From positions 1-46,319 of the forward strand of contig SUTF01000010.1 in the NCBI GenBank assembly GCA_015063005.1: 46,319 nt of DNA. Direction: 5' to 3'. Every line of letters starts with the position of its first letter. The first letter of the stretch is position 1. A program made the position numbers and the translations under genes. This DNA is from Methanobrevibacter millerae. Lineage in GTDB: Archaea > Methanobacteriota > Methanobacteria > Methanobacteriales > Methanobacteriaceae. Of this stretch, positions 9,448-17,898 are shown in pieces. The notes beneath the pieces are model-generated. The model saw nothing but the letters and a program-made list of their open reading frames with translations. It was not told the origin of the DNA and made no database searches.

Positions 9448-10812
9448 TTATTCTTTGTATTTTTTAATTAAACTCATTCCCCATTCAGTCATTTCATCTG
9501 CTTTTTGCTGGGTGTCACTTTCAGCGAAACATCTGAATATTGGTTCAGTTCCTGATGGTCTGATGATTACCCATCCGTCCTCTTTTAGGATTTTAACACC
9601 ATCAGTTAAGTCGAGTTCAAAGTCAGTCGTGTTTTTGATTTCTTCTGCGATTTGTGTCATAACAGGTTGTTTTTGCTCATCAGGACATTCGATTTTCATT
9701 TTACTTGCGTAGTATACTGGAAGTTCGGATACCAGTTCGGATAATGATTTTTTCTCCAGTGCCAAGGTTTCCAATATTTTGGCTACAGTCATCACTGCAT
9801 CTCTTCCATATACGAAGTCTGGGAAAATCAAACCTCCGTTTTCTTCTCCACCAAACAATCCGTTCTTATCATGCAATTCACGTGCAACAAGTAAATCTCC
9901 AACTGCAGTAGCTATTACTTCACCATTGTACTCTTCTGCAATGTCATATATTGCTTGGGATGTAGCAACTGTAGTGACAATGATTCCACCATTGTTTTCT
10001 TTAAGCATTTGCTTTTCAATAAGTGTAAATGTCTTATCTCCTAGAACAAAATTACCTTTTTCATCAATACAGATAGTTCTATCAGCATCTCCATCATGAG
10101 CAATACCAATATCAGCACCTAATTCCTTTACGACACTGATTAATTCCTGCAGGTTTTCCTCAATTGGTTCTGGGTCACGACCGGGGAAAGATCCGTCAGC
10201 CTGACAGTTAAGGGTTGTTACGTTACAGCCTAATTTGCGTATTAAATATGGGGCGGTATAAGCACCTGCACCACTTCCACAGTCAACAACAACTTTTAAG
10301 TTAGCTTCACGGATAGCATCAACGTTGACTTTTGAAATTGCTTCGTCAACATATTCGTCTATGATTTTGTCATTATGGTAAATTTGACCGATTTCATGCC
10401 ATTCTGCTCTTTTTGGTTCACTATCAAAGTATAACTCTTCAATAGCTAAATCCATATCATCAGGGATTCCAATACCAAATTCATCTAAAAACTTAATACC
10501 ATTATATTTTGGCGGGTTATGTGAAGCGGTAATCATTACTCCGCCATCATAATATTTACGTACTGCATATTGAACACCTGGTGTTGGTAGAATTCCTAAG
10601 TCCACAACGTCACAGCCAGATGATAAAAGACCTGCTTTTACAGCTTCCATTAACATTGGACTAGAAGTTCTTGTATCTCCTCCAACTGCAACGGTTCCTT
10701 GTATTTGGGTTCCATAACATGCCGCAAGTCTTGAAGCGAATTCTGGTGTTAATATATCGTTTGCAGTTCTTCTAACTCCAAATGTTCCGAATAATCTTTT
10801 TTCCTTTGACAT
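9448..10812 (-). CDS. glmM: Phosphoglucosamine mutase
   Basis: A 454-residue alpha-D-phosphohexomutase that interconverts glucosamine-6-phosphate and glucosamine-1-phosphate, the step before GlmU. The phosphoserine loop is TASHNP at 95-100, with Ser97 as the phosphorylated residue. The magnesium loop is DGDAD at 240-244, the sugar-binding loop is GEENGG at 322-327, and the phosphate-binding RPSGTEP lies near the C-terminus. All four family motifs are intact. The gene converges on the glmU-led cluster but has its own transcript; upstream (10813-10874) is a short AT-rich promoter region. Archaeal paralogues may act on other sugar phosphates, but the nearby glmU supports this assignment. Confidence 0.88.
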   Translation of the reverse strand: MSKEKRLFGTFGVRRTANDILTPEFASRLAACYGTQIQGTVAVGGDTRTSSPMLMEAVKAGLLSSGCDVVDLGILPTPGVQYAVRKYYDGGVMITASHNPPKYNGIKFLDEFGIGIPDDMDLAIEELYFDSEPKRAEWHEIGQIYHNDKIIDEYVDEAISKVNVDAIREANLKVVVDCGSGAGAYTAPYLIRKLGCNVTTLNCQADGSFPGRDPEPIEENLQELISVVKELGADIGIAHDGDADRTICIDEKGNFVLGDKTFTLIEKQMLKENNGGIIVTTVATSQAIYDIAEEYNGEVIATAVGDLLVARELHDKNGLFGGEENGGLIFPDFVYGRDAVMTVAKILETLALEKKSLSELVSELPVYYASKMKIECPDEQKQPVMTQIAEEIKNTTDFELDLTDGVKILKEDGWVIIRPSGTEPIFRCFAESDTQQKADEMTEWGMSLIKKYKE

Positions 10813-10874
10813 CTTAATAATTCCTATAAAAGTTAATTATATCTAATTTTGATTTTTAATCAATAAATAAGTAT

Positions 10875-11603
10875 TTATTTTATCGCTTTGTTCATTGCGA
10901 AAAATATTATTTTTGAAAATACCTTCTTTAAAATTCCCATTTTTACTTCAGGTGCAAAATCATGATTGACTAATCCGCTCTCATGCCAGTATTGCTTATC
11001 CTTTTCAATCGGATTTTCTGATTTGGCCATAGCTTTCCATACATTAAAAAATACAATGTCATTTAGTTTTGGGGAATGGAGCTTGTTGGATGTTACGTCC
11101 TTGATGAATTGTTTGGATGTTTTATTGATTTTTGATTCATCAAAGTTTCCATCTCCAATTGCCTGTGCTATAGTATATGTCTTGTTCATACCCCAATGCC
11201 TTAATGTTTCATCGATGTATTTTGCTACATTTTTTTGTCCGGCTCCTGCAGCTGTAACAATAATCAGAGCTTTTTTAGTGAAAAATGTTGGCCTGTGGTA
11301 TAGGTATGCAGTGTGGTCAAACAAATTTTTCAATAGTGCAGTCACATTCATTGCATAAACTGGTGAGATGATAATCAATCCATCGCATTCATTAATTTTT
11401 CTGATTATTGGATTTATTTTATCAAAATGAGGGCATTTTTCTTCTCCTTTCATTATGCAGTTCTGACATCCAACACACATTGGAATTTTTTCATTCACCA
11501 GATTAATTTCTTCAAATTCTCCATCAATATTATTTTTAGCTATTTTCATTGCATTATATGTGTTTTGTTTTCTTGGTGACCCGTTAATCATTAGATATTT
11601 CAT
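10875..11603 (-). CDS. Flavodoxin-family NAD(P)H:FMN oxidoreductase-like protein
   Basis: A 242-residue flavodoxin-fold protein. The FMN phosphate loop is NGSPRKQNTY near residues 7-16. A CxxCxxC-like patch (CVGCQNC, followed by another Cys) is typical of archaeal iron-sulfur flavoproteins or multimeric flavodoxin WrbA-like proteins, and SPVYAMNVTALLKNLFDH is the usual second flavin-binding segment. The role is electron transfer to quinones, thiols or oxidative-stress substrates, not more precisely readable. The ATG follows the upstream GNAT stop with one base between (TAA-A-ATG), so it is the last gene of the tetR operon and probably responds to the same ligand. Confidence 0.75.
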   Translation of the reverse strand: MKYLMINGSPRKQNTYNAMKIAKNNIDGEFEEINLVNEKIPMCVGCQNCIMKGEEKCPHFDKINPIIRKINECDGLIIISPVYAMNVTALLKNLFDHTAYLYHRPTFFTKKALIIVTAAGAGQKNVAKYIDETLRHWGMNKTYTIAQAIGDGNFDESKINKTSKQFIKDVTSNKLHSPKLNDIVFFNVWKAMAKSENPIEKDKQYWHESGLVNHDFAPEVKMGILKKVFSKIIFFAMNKAIK

Positions 11604-11604
11604 T

Positions 11605-12228
11605 TTAACACTCTCGCAAGTCTAGTTGTCCTTCAATTATCTTTTTTTCTTTGAATTCAAATTTCTTGTCAAATTCATCCAAATCCTTTTCATCAACATC
11701 AAACACTTCGGGATTTGTGAAGATGCCTTTTTCATTGGATATTTTTTCTCTATCTATTATCTTAATCATGAAAAAAGGGCATTCATCCTCCATATCTGTC
11801 CCGTTTAAAAATAGATTGTATTTGGATGCGCTTTCAAAGCCAAATCTATGATAATAATTTTCATCACCAATAACAAATATGAATGGGATGTTTTTCTTTT
11901 CTGCAATTTTGAGACTATATTTGATTAGTTCACTTCCATATCCATTGTTTTGGTAATTTTTATCAATTGAAACAGGCCCCAATACAACTCCATCTTCGCA
12001 TCTGCCGTCATCAAAAGTGATTTTTCCAATGGAATAGTTGATATGGCCTATTATTCGTTTATCCTTTTCAATTACGAAAGCTAAATCTTTAATAAAGCAG
12101 GAATCATTTCTTAAATGATTCACGATATAGTGTTCCCAAGCTCCTGGGCGATATATGTTCCAGAATGAATTTCTTACCAGATTTTCCACTTCCAGATAAT
12201 CATCTTCATTTTCTAATCGGATAATCAT
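11605..12228 (-). CDS. GNAT-family N-acetyltransferase (YhbS-like)
   Basis: About 207 residues with the GNAT acetyl-CoA signature in LGPVSIDKNYQNNGYGSELI, where Q-x-x-G-x-G binds the cofactor pyrophosphate. The following region with YYHRFGFE is typical of the YhbS-like group (COG3153). I chose the ATG at 12228 because it lies one base after the tetR stop (TAA-T-ATG) and has AGTGAT just upstream as a ribosome binding site. A GTG at 12237 in the same frame would add three residues and overlap tetR by eight bases. The substrate is unknown: it could be a small molecule, antibiotic or protein N-terminus. The operon context suggests a stress or detoxification role (inference). Confidence 0.78.
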   Translation of the reverse strand: MIIRLENEDDYLEVENLVRNSFWNIYRPGAWEHYIVNHLRNDSCFIKDLAFVIEKDKRIIGHINYSIGKITFDDGRCEDGVVLGPVSIDKNYQNNGYGSELIKYSLKIAEKKNIPFIFVIGDENYYHRFGFESASKYNLFLNGTDMEDECPFFMIKIIDREKISNEKGIFTNPEVFDVDEKDLDEFDKKFEFKEKKIIEGQLDLREC

Positions 12229-12229
12229 A

Positions 12230-12841
12230 TTAATCACTTTTCACTGAATTGTAAATTAGTTTCATCTGTATTTCACTTTTTTTAGCCAACTCCTTTAAAA
12301 ATGTCTCATCATCTTCCGGATAATTGATTATCACATGTTCAATTAACAGGAAGAGACCATAATAGTAGAATGATTCGGCCAGCTGCTTCGAATCACAATC
12401 CTTTTTAATCAAGTTCTTTTCTTTCATTAGATTGAATAGTTCTATCCATCCAGCTATTGCACCATTCACTATTGCAGTTTTCACGAATTTCCTGATTTTT
12501 TCATTGTGATATGTTTCAACCAAAATGATTCTTGTGATTTTCATCATTTTTGCATCATTTAGTTTTGAGGTGTAGAGGTCTACTCCTGCTTTATAGAAAT
12601 AATCAAAACTGATATCTAGATTTTCACTTGCCTGATTAAGTGGAATTTCATCTTTTGTCATTTCATTTATGTAGTATGCAAGAATTGCATCCAAAATTGA
12701 TTCTTTGCTTTTATAGTGATTGTAAATTGAACTTTCTTTAATTCCTACTGCAGCAGCTATTTTTCTGATGGACACTCCATCATATCCGTATTCGGAAAAT
12801 AAATCCACGGATTTTTCAAAAATTTTTTCCTTGTTATTCAT
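12230..12841 (-). CDS. TetR/AcrR-family transcriptional repressor
   Basis: About 203 residues. An N-terminal TetR helix-turn-helix spans roughly residues 5-50 (ILDKSVDLFSEYGYDGVSIRKIA-like order, then IKESSIYNHYKSKESI). The C-terminal part is helical and would bind an effector. I chose the ATG at 12841; a GTG at 12850 in the same frame would add three residues. Two matching 20-bp palindromes lie at 12841-12860 and 12881-12900, one over the start codon and expected transcription start, the other just upstream of the TATA box. That arrangement argues for negative autoregulation. The next two genes (GNAT, flavoprotein) follow with one-base gaps, so the operon is likely controlled as a unit. The inducer is unknown. 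Confidence 0.85.
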   Translation of the reverse strand: MNNKEKIFEKSVDLFSEYGYDGVSIRKIAAAVGIKESSIYNHYKSKESILDAILAYYINEMTKDEIPLNQASENLDISFDYFYKAGVDLYTSKLNDAKMMKITRIILVETYHNEKIRKFVKTAIVNGAIAGWIELFNLMKEKNLIKKDCDSKQLAESFYYYGLFLLIEHVIINYPEDDETFLKELAKKSEIQMKLIYNSVKSD

Positions 12842-12860
12842 AACTAACACTTGTTAGTTT
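12841..12860. promoter_or_regulatory. TetR operator O2 (palindrome over start site)
   Basis: AACTAACA-CT-TGTTAGTT (12842-12859) is a perfect palindrome. It overlaps the first base of the tetR ATG and the predicted transcription start near 12853. It matches the second site in the form [A/T]AACTAAC-N4-GTTAGTTT. Confidence 0.75.
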
Positions 12861-12873
12861 ATAGGATTGCATC

Positions 12874-12884
12874 ACATATAAAAC
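12874..12884 (-). promoter_or_regulatory. TATA box of the tetR operon
   Basis: On the minus strand this reads GTTTTATATGT. It lies between the two operators and is about 38 bases before the tetR ATG, predicting a leader of only about ten bases. Confidence 0.5.
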
Positions 12885-12900
12885 TAACGATTGTTAGTTT
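12881..12900. promoter_or_regulatory. TetR operator O1 (palindrome over BRE/TATA edge)
   Basis: AAACTAAC-GATT-GTTAGTTT is a perfect 8+4+8 palindrome, exactly 40 bp from O2 centre to centre (about four helical turns). It covers the stop codon of the upstream OB-fold gene (12894-12896) and the upstream edge of the TATA box. Confidence 0.75.
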
Positions 12901-13292
12901 ATTATTTTGAGACTGTCTCCGCTCGACAATACTATTTCCATTTCATTGTTGTATTCTGTAATCTTGCCAACAACATTGACCTTTTTGTCTTTGAAATCTT
13001 CAATATCTAGGTTATTCGTCTGCATCTGTGCAATCTGGCTTTCAAATATAATTAATGGCATCTGTCCTGTCCCGTCATTAATTGTTAAAAAGTAGCTGCT
13101 TCCGCTTTTTGAGGATTTAACGTCACTGACCACACAACTGATGCTTACCTCTTCATCTATCATTGAGCGTGTCACATCTTTGATTTTAACTTCCTTGACT
13201 TCAATTGATGGCGTAAATAAAATCAGTCCAATCAAACCTATTAATGAAGTAACCAAAGCTATTTTTAATAATTTGTCATCTGTAATTTTCAT
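12894..13292 (-). CDS. Membrane-anchored OB-fold protein
   Basis: A 132-residue protein with one hydrophobic segment (about residues 8-26, KIALVTSLIGLIGLILF) and then a soluble domain of alternating strands. The domain contains VSISCVVSDV, YFLTINDGTG, MPLIIF and KVNVVGKITEYN, which is the pattern of a nucleic-acid-binding-type OB fold. With one N-terminal anchor the domain is probably outside the membrane, though topology is not certain. Its stop codon lies inside the first operator of the tetR operon, so repressor bound there could also act as a roadblock to this gene's transcript (inference). I do not recognise a specific function. Confidence 0.65.
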   Translation of the reverse strand: MKITDDKLLKIALVTSLIGLIGLILFTPSIEVKEVKIKDVTRSMIDEEVSISCVVSDVKSSKSGSSYFLTINDGTGQMPLIIFESQIAQMQTNNLDIEDFKDKKVNVVGKITEYNNEMEIVLSSGDSLKIIN

Positions 13293-13375
13293 AAAGTCTG
13301 ATTTAATTTTAAAATTAATAAATGGGATAGGATTTAATCGGGTTATATTGTATGGTGAGGTTATATTGTGTGGAT

Positions 13376-13849
13376 TCAGTATCTTCTATTGCGCCAATTG
13401 TCCAGTTTTCTTTTCTTTTCCTGGTCTGTATCTATGAAGCTGTACTGGCCTTCATCTCCATAGTTGGAAAAGTGAAACATCTGGCTAAAAGAGTCACAAT
13501 AGTCATCTGGATCGGTATTTTCACCGGTTATTTGGCATATCATTCCATAAGCTGAACCTAAACGATGAGTAATCCAATGGCTGCAGTTTTCACAGATGCT
13601 TTCGCCAGGATCTATTTCATCTTCATCGTCTTCTTCGTTCATATAATCGTAGTAATCATATTCATCATCGTCTTCTTCTTCATCTTCATAATCGAAGTCT
13701 TCCAATGTTTTGCCGCAATTGCATATATTGGTTTCATCAACTGGGCAATCGCATTCCGGACATATTATCGTGTTGATTGAATATCCGCAGACTGGACATT
13801 CGTCCTGAAAATCTTCATCGTATTCTGTTTCACAGTTTAGGCATTCCAT
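13376..13849 (-). CDS. Acidic multi-zinc-ribbon protein of unknown function
   Basis: A 157-residue protein with three four-cysteine sites separated by an acidic run. Site 1 is Cys3, Cys6, Cys18, Cys21; site 2 is Cys30, Cys33, Cys43, Cys45; then residues 50-83 are mostly Asp and Glu; site 3 is Cys86, Cys89, Cys105, Cys118. The first two resemble zinc ribbons. Site 3 (CENCSHW ... CQITG ... DDYCDSF) resembles a short C-x2-C, C, C-D-x-F motif found in small uncharacterised archaeal and bacterial proteins. No catalytic motif is visible. It is not in an obvious operon: 13293-13375 and 13850-13931 are AT-rich gaps. Cytoplasmic metal binding or a protein-binding adaptor role is plausible but unproven. 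Confidence 0.65.
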   Translation of the reverse strand: MECLNCETEYDEDFQDECPVCGYSINTIICPECDCPVDETNICNCGKTLEDFDYEDEEEDDDEYDYYDYMNEEDDEDEIDPGESICENCSHWITHRLGSAYGMICQITGENTDPDDYCDSFSQMFHFSNYGDEGQYSFIDTDQEKKRKLDNWRNRRY

Positions 13850-13923
13850 ACTATCACAATATACATTATGTTAATAAGATATTAATATAATATGGGTATT
13901 TATAAGTGATGGAATTTGTGGTT

Positions 13924-13947
13924 GTATGAAACTATTGGGCTTCATAC
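13924..13947 (-). terminator. Hairpin enclosing the lig stop codon
   Basis: GTATGAA (13924-13930) and TTCATAC (13941-13947) form a 7-bp inverted repeat, with the lig stop codon (13932-13934) in the ten-base loop. No T-tract follows, so a termination role is less sure than for the other hairpins in the window. Confidence 0.4.
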
Positions 13948-15587
13948 ATTGAAAGCAAACGCTCAACAGTATCCACATCCATAGGTCCTTTATCTTTTCT
14001 GATGTTTTTAACGACAGGGAACCTTAAGGAGTAGCCTGTTTCATATTCTGGAGATTCAACAATTTCTGAAAATGCAATCTCCAAGACAATTTTTGGTTCA
14101 ACGACAATTTCACGGCCTTTTGTTGTTATTTCAATTTCCTTCATTTTTCCGGTCAGATATTCCAAGGTTGCATCGTCAAGTCCTGTTGCGGCATAAGCTA
14201 CAGTTTTAAACTCATCATTTTCATCTCTTAAAGCTACAAGATAAGATCCGACGAAATCTCCTCTTTTGCCTATGCCGTATGTTCCGCCAACAATTATCAT
14301 ATCCAATGTTTCAGGTTCTGCTTTATACTTAAGCATTTTTTTGCCTCTGATTCCTGGGATATATGGTTCTGAAGCGTCCTTAATCATGATTCCTTCATGA
14401 TGTGCTGCAATGGATGAATTGAAGAGTTCCTCAATTTCATCAATGTTTTCTGGAGTTCCAACAATCATTGTGCTTAAGTTCATTGCATCGACTGATGTGT
14501 CAACAATGCTTTCTAAGGTCTGTCTTCTTGTCATTAACGGTTCATCAATCATAGGTTCCTTATAATATAACACGTCAAACAGGTATAATTTCAATGGAAC
14601 ATTTTCCATTGCCTCTTCGACATTGTATTTGCGTCTTACTCTGTGCAGAATGTTTTGGAAAGGCAGTGGCTTCCCGTCTCTTGTAGCAATCACTTCCCCT
14701 TCAACGATATAATCGTCATGTGGGAGGTGCTCGTCAAATAACTCTACAATTTCTGGAAGTGCATGTGTGATGTTTTCCAATCTGCGGGTAAATATCCTGA
14801 TTTCATCACCATTTCTGTGAACCTGAAGACGTATTCCATCGTATTTGGTTTCACATATTGCAGTACCCATTTCCGGAATGATTTCTGCAACAGGAGGTGA
14901 CAGCTGTGCCAGCATTGGCTTAACTGGTGTTCCCGGAGTCAGGTTAAGTTTGGTTAATCCCTCAGCTCCTTCAACCAATGCTGTAGTTGCAACAACCGAA
15001 AAGTCATTGGTCAGCATTTGAGCTCTTTCTACAATTTTTTTGTCAATATTAAAGGCCTGTGCTATGGCGTCACGGACAATGCCGTCACCAACACCAATCC
15101 TTAATTCTTCAGTAATTGTTCTGGTTAAATATTTTGCTTCGGTGGCTGAAGCCTGTGACAATAATTCTAAAATAATTGAAATCTTACGATTAGTAGATCT
15201 GGATCCACTTATTTTTGATAGTTTTTGAAGACTGTCAAATACGAAATTAATGGTCAGTGGTTGTGAGAAAAATGTCATCTGTGACTTTTTTGAGTATAAG
15301 TCTATGCATGCAAGACCGATATCTCCTTCGTCACGAACAGCATCCTCAACCTTTGCCTGTGTGGTTCCAACAGCTTCTGCAACAGCCCTTTCAACTAATT
15401 TTGCACCAATACCTATTTCTTCGGAGCTCCATGCTGGAAAAACTCCACCTAAAAGTAGCAATCCTACTTTTCCAATTGTGTCGGCATCTAATTTTTTTAG
15501 ATACTCTGCAATAATGTCTGTTTTTTCTAAACGTTTGGTTGTAGCTTCTAAAGCTGAATAAACATCTACTAATTCTTGATATTTCAT
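13932..15587 (-). CDS. lig: ATP-dependent DNA ligase
   Basis: A 551-residue archaeal replicative ligase that joins Okazaki fragments. It has an N-terminal DNA-binding domain (about 1-215), the adenylation domain with the AMP-accepting lysine Lys248 in CETKYDGIRLQVHR (KxDG), the EGE motif in DDYIVEGEVIA, a motif near EGIMIKD, and motif V with LKYK. An OB domain follows to the C-terminus. The length matches the archaeal family (about 550-600). The ATG shares one base with the thiC stop (TAATG on the minus strand), so the two genes are translationally coupled. The stop codon lies in the loop of a 7-bp inverted repeat (13924-13947). Confidence 0.93.
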   Translation of the reverse strand: MKYQELVDVYSALEATTKRLEKTDIIAEYLKKLDADTIGKVGLLLLGGVFPAWSSEEIGIGAKLVERAVAEAVGTTQAKVEDAVRDEGDIGLACIDLYSKKSQMTFFSQPLTINFVFDSLQKLSKISGSRSTNRKISIILELLSQASATEAKYLTRTITEELRIGVGDGIVRDAIAQAFNIDKKIVERAQMLTNDFSVVATTALVEGAEGLTKLNLTPGTPVKPMLAQLSPPVAEIIPEMGTAICETKYDGIRLQVHRNGDEIRIFTRRLENITHALPEIVELFDEHLPHDDYIVEGEVIATRDGKPLPFQNILHRVRRKYNVEEAMENVPLKLYLFDVLYYKEPMIDEPLMTRRQTLESIVDTSVDAMNLSTMIVGTPENIDEIEELFNSSIAAHHEGIMIKDASEPYIPGIRGKKMLKYKAEPETLDMIIVGGTYGIGKRGDFVGSYLVALRDENDEFKTVAYAATGLDDATLEYLTGKMKEIEITTKGREIVVEPKIVLEIAFSEIVESPEYETGYSLRFPVVKNIRKDKGPMDVDTVERLLSMYEAQ

Positions 15588-16861
15588 TAGAAATCGCCTT
15601 TAGCTATTTTTACTGCGCAATATTCTCCGCACATTGCACACATTTCATCATCGTCAAGTTCACATTTGTCACGGTATGTTCTTGGTTTTGATTTATCGAA
15701 TGCCAAATCGAATTGTTTTTCCCAATCAAATTCCTTACGAGCCTTTGCCATTTGACGTTCCCTAATCCATGATTGTGGGAGTCCTCTTGCAACATCAGCA
15801 GCTTCAGCAGCTATTTTTGATGCAATCACTCCTTCCTTAACGTCTTCAAGTGAAGGAAGTGACAAATGCTCTGCTGGAGTCACGTAACATAAAAAGTTTG
15901 CTCCGCTGCTAGCGGCTATTGCTCCGCCGATTGCAGAGGTAATGTGGTCATAGCCCGGAGCCAAATCAGTAACTAACGGACCTAAAACATAAAACGGTGC
16001 ACCATAACAAATTGTTTTTTGAATTTCCATATTGGCTTTTATCTGATTCATCGGCATGTGTCCAGGTCCTTCAACCATAACCTGAACATTGGCATCCTGT
16101 GCCCTTTTGACAAGGCCTCCCAGATTGACCAATTCTTGGATTTGAGGGATATCGCTTGCATCAGCTAGACAACCTGGTCTGAGTCCATCACCCAATGATA
16201 ATGTAATGTCATATTCATAGGATAGCTCTAAAAGATAATCGTAGTTTTCATATAATGGGTTTTCCATTTCATTGTGTTTAATCCATGAAGCCATAAACGT
16301 ACCTCCACGGCTAACGATACCCATCATACGTTTCTGTTTTTCAAGTTTTGAAACTAAATCCTTTGTAATCCCGCAGTGAAGTGTCATAAAATCAACGCCT
16401 TCACGTGCCTGATTTTCAATAGCCTTGAAAATATCGTCAGGATCCATATCAACAATTTCATTGCCTTTTGCCAAGGTAACTACTCCTGCCTCATAGATTG
16501 GGACAGTTCCAATAATGACGTCAATTGCATCCATGATTTTCTGTCTAAACAATTTCAAATCGGAACCTGTTGACAAGTCCATTATTGCATCAGCACCATA
16601 TTCAACAGCTAATTTTGCCTTATTTATTTCCAATTCCAAATCATCAATTTTTGATGAGGATCCAATGTTTGCATTGATTTTTGTTGAAAGTCCTTCACCA
16701 ATACCGCAGGCCTTTGCATGACTATTGATATTTTTAGGAATAACAACTTTTCCATCAGCTATTAGTCTAGCTAGTTTATCAACTTCAATATTTTCCTGTT
16801 TTGAAACATCTTTCATTTCTTGTGTGATGTTGCCTTTGATAGCTTCGCTTTTTTGAGTCAA
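15587..16861 (-). CDS. thiC: Phosphomethylpyrimidine synthase ThiC
   Basis: A 424-residue radical SAM enzyme that converts aminoimidazole ribotide into the hydroxymethylpyrimidine phosphate of thiamine. Signatures include VEGPGHMPMNQI, GPLVTDLAPGYDHIT and YVTPAEHL. The iron-sulfur cysteines lie at the C-terminus as Cys408, Cys411 and Cys415 (CAMCGEYC). That is CX2CX3C, one residue shorter than the classic CX2CX4C, and the overall length is short, as is usual for archaeal ThiC. The start is TTG at 16861 with GAGGG about six bases upstream (16868-16872 on the plus strand as CCCTC). No TPP riboswitch is evident in the short leader (16862-16936). Confidence 0.92.
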   Translation of the reverse strand: MTQKSEAIKGNITQEMKDVSKQENIEVDKLARLIADGKVVIPKNINSHAKACGIGEGLSTKINANIGSSSKIDDLELEINKAKLAVEYGADAIMDLSTGSDLKLFRQKIMDAIDVIIGTVPIYEAGVVTLAKGNEIVDMDPDDIFKAIENQAREGVDFMTLHCGITKDLVSKLEKQKRMMGIVSRGGTFMASWIKHNEMENPLYENYDYLLELSYEYDITLSLGDGLRPGCLADASDIPQIQELVNLGGLVKRAQDANVQVMVEGPGHMPMNQIKANMEIQKTICYGAPFYVLGPLVTDLAPGYDHITSAIGGAIAASSGANFLCYVTPAEHLSLPSLEDVKEGVIASKIAAEAADVARGLPQSWIRERQMAKARKEFDWEKQFDLAFDKSKPRTYRDKCELDDDEMCAMCGEYCAVKIAKGDF

Positions 16862-16936
16862 TATTTTCCCTCATATATAATATTTTTAATAAAAATAATT
16901 TGTAAATTAAAGTATTTATTATTTTTATTTGTTTTT

Positions 16937-17785
16937 TTAAATTAATGGATGTGGGTGTGTCTCTCTATTTAAAGGATAATCTTTTATCGTTAAAGGTTTA
17001 CCTATTTTTTTCAGCCTGTTATCTAAAAATTCACGACCTTTTTCAGTCACGGCAAAAATAGGAACTTTTGAACCGGAATAATAAACCTCTTCTTTTTCAG
17101 CATAATCTCTAATCTTATCGCTTGCACATGCGGTCACGACATCAGCATTCTCAAAGACGATTTGTGCTTCTTCATCGCTTGCATTGGTGGTGTGTGCTAC
17201 AAAAATATATACGTTCACATAGTCAGGAGATGGATATTCTCGCAGTTCCTTCACTGTTTTTGAAGGTAAAATTGTAACTGCTATGTTTTTAAAGCCTTTT
17301 TCAATTGCCATTTCAAGTCCTTTGATAGGATCTAAATCAGCAGTCTCCGGATTCAATACATTTTCTGTTCCAACTTTTTCGATAACTTCAGGTATTGGGG
17401 TCGTGCTAACTAATGCAGATACTCTTCCGCCAACGCCCTGGATTATTTCAGGATCTGTTATCAGCAATGTTCCAACACCTTCACAGACACCAACAACACA
17501 GTCTATCAGACCCAATTCCCTATTTGTTTTTAGGATTTCTGAAATACCAAAAGACATCATGTCTGGCATTTTGACAACTCTGTCTGCTGTGCACATACCG
17601 AATTCACGAATCCTTTTTTCCATATTCCATTTGATGAAATCTTTATCCAATTGTTTTGCATTGTCGATTTTATCAAATATTGGACAGTATTCGACTAATG
17701 GTTCTCCTATAGATACGACTTCACCATTTTCTATTACTACTTCAGTTTTTCCAAGCGCTTCTATAACATGATGATCTTCGACCAT
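16937..17785 (-). CDS. Methanogenesis marker protein 8 (DUF2099 family)
   Basis: A 282-residue protein matching the family known as methanogenesis marker 8 by its overall pattern, including EYCPIFDKIDN near the start, CTADRVV, CEGVGTLLITDPEIIQGVGGRVSALVSTTPIPEVI, and a C-terminal DYPLNRETHPHPL. Family knowledge: it is almost restricted to methanogens and alkane-oxidising relatives, and its role (perhaps in assembly of methyl-coenzyme M reductase) is not settled. Several conserved Cys and His residues (Cys34, the CTAD Cys, Cys of VVGVCEG) hint at metal or cluster binding. The start has GGTGAGAGT immediately upstream. The gene ends 76 bases before thiC, with a T-rich 3' flank. Confidence 0.82.
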   Translation of the reverse strand: MVEDHHVIEALGKTEVVIENGEVVSIGEPLVEYCPIFDKIDNAKQLDKDFIKWNMEKRIREFGMCTADRVVKMPDMMSFGISEILKTNRELGLIDCVVGVCEGVGTLLITDPEIIQGVGGRVSALVSTTPIPEVIEKVGTENVLNPETADLDPIKGLEMAIEKGFKNIAVTILPSKTVKELREYPSPDYVNVYIFVAHTTNASDEEAQIVFENADVVTACASDKIRDYAEKEEVYYSGSKVPIFAVTEKGREFLDNRLKKIGKPLTIKDYPLNRETHPHPLI

Positions 17786-17898
17786 ACTCTCACCTAATTT
17801 AAATATGGATTTTAATTCAAATTAAAGTTCGCTTTTTGATTTAAGATTAATGTGATGGTTGTTAAAATTATATCTAAAAATGTTAAAATTGTTGGAAT

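Noticed and set aside
13565..13780. Plus-strand open frame opposite the acidic zinc-site protein
   Set aside because: It is an Ile/Val/Phe-rich mirror of the Asp/Glu-rich minus-strand coding sequence, without a ribosome binding site.
16862..16936. TPP riboswitch before thiC
   Set aside because: The leader is short and AT-rich and has no THI-box-like conserved blocks.
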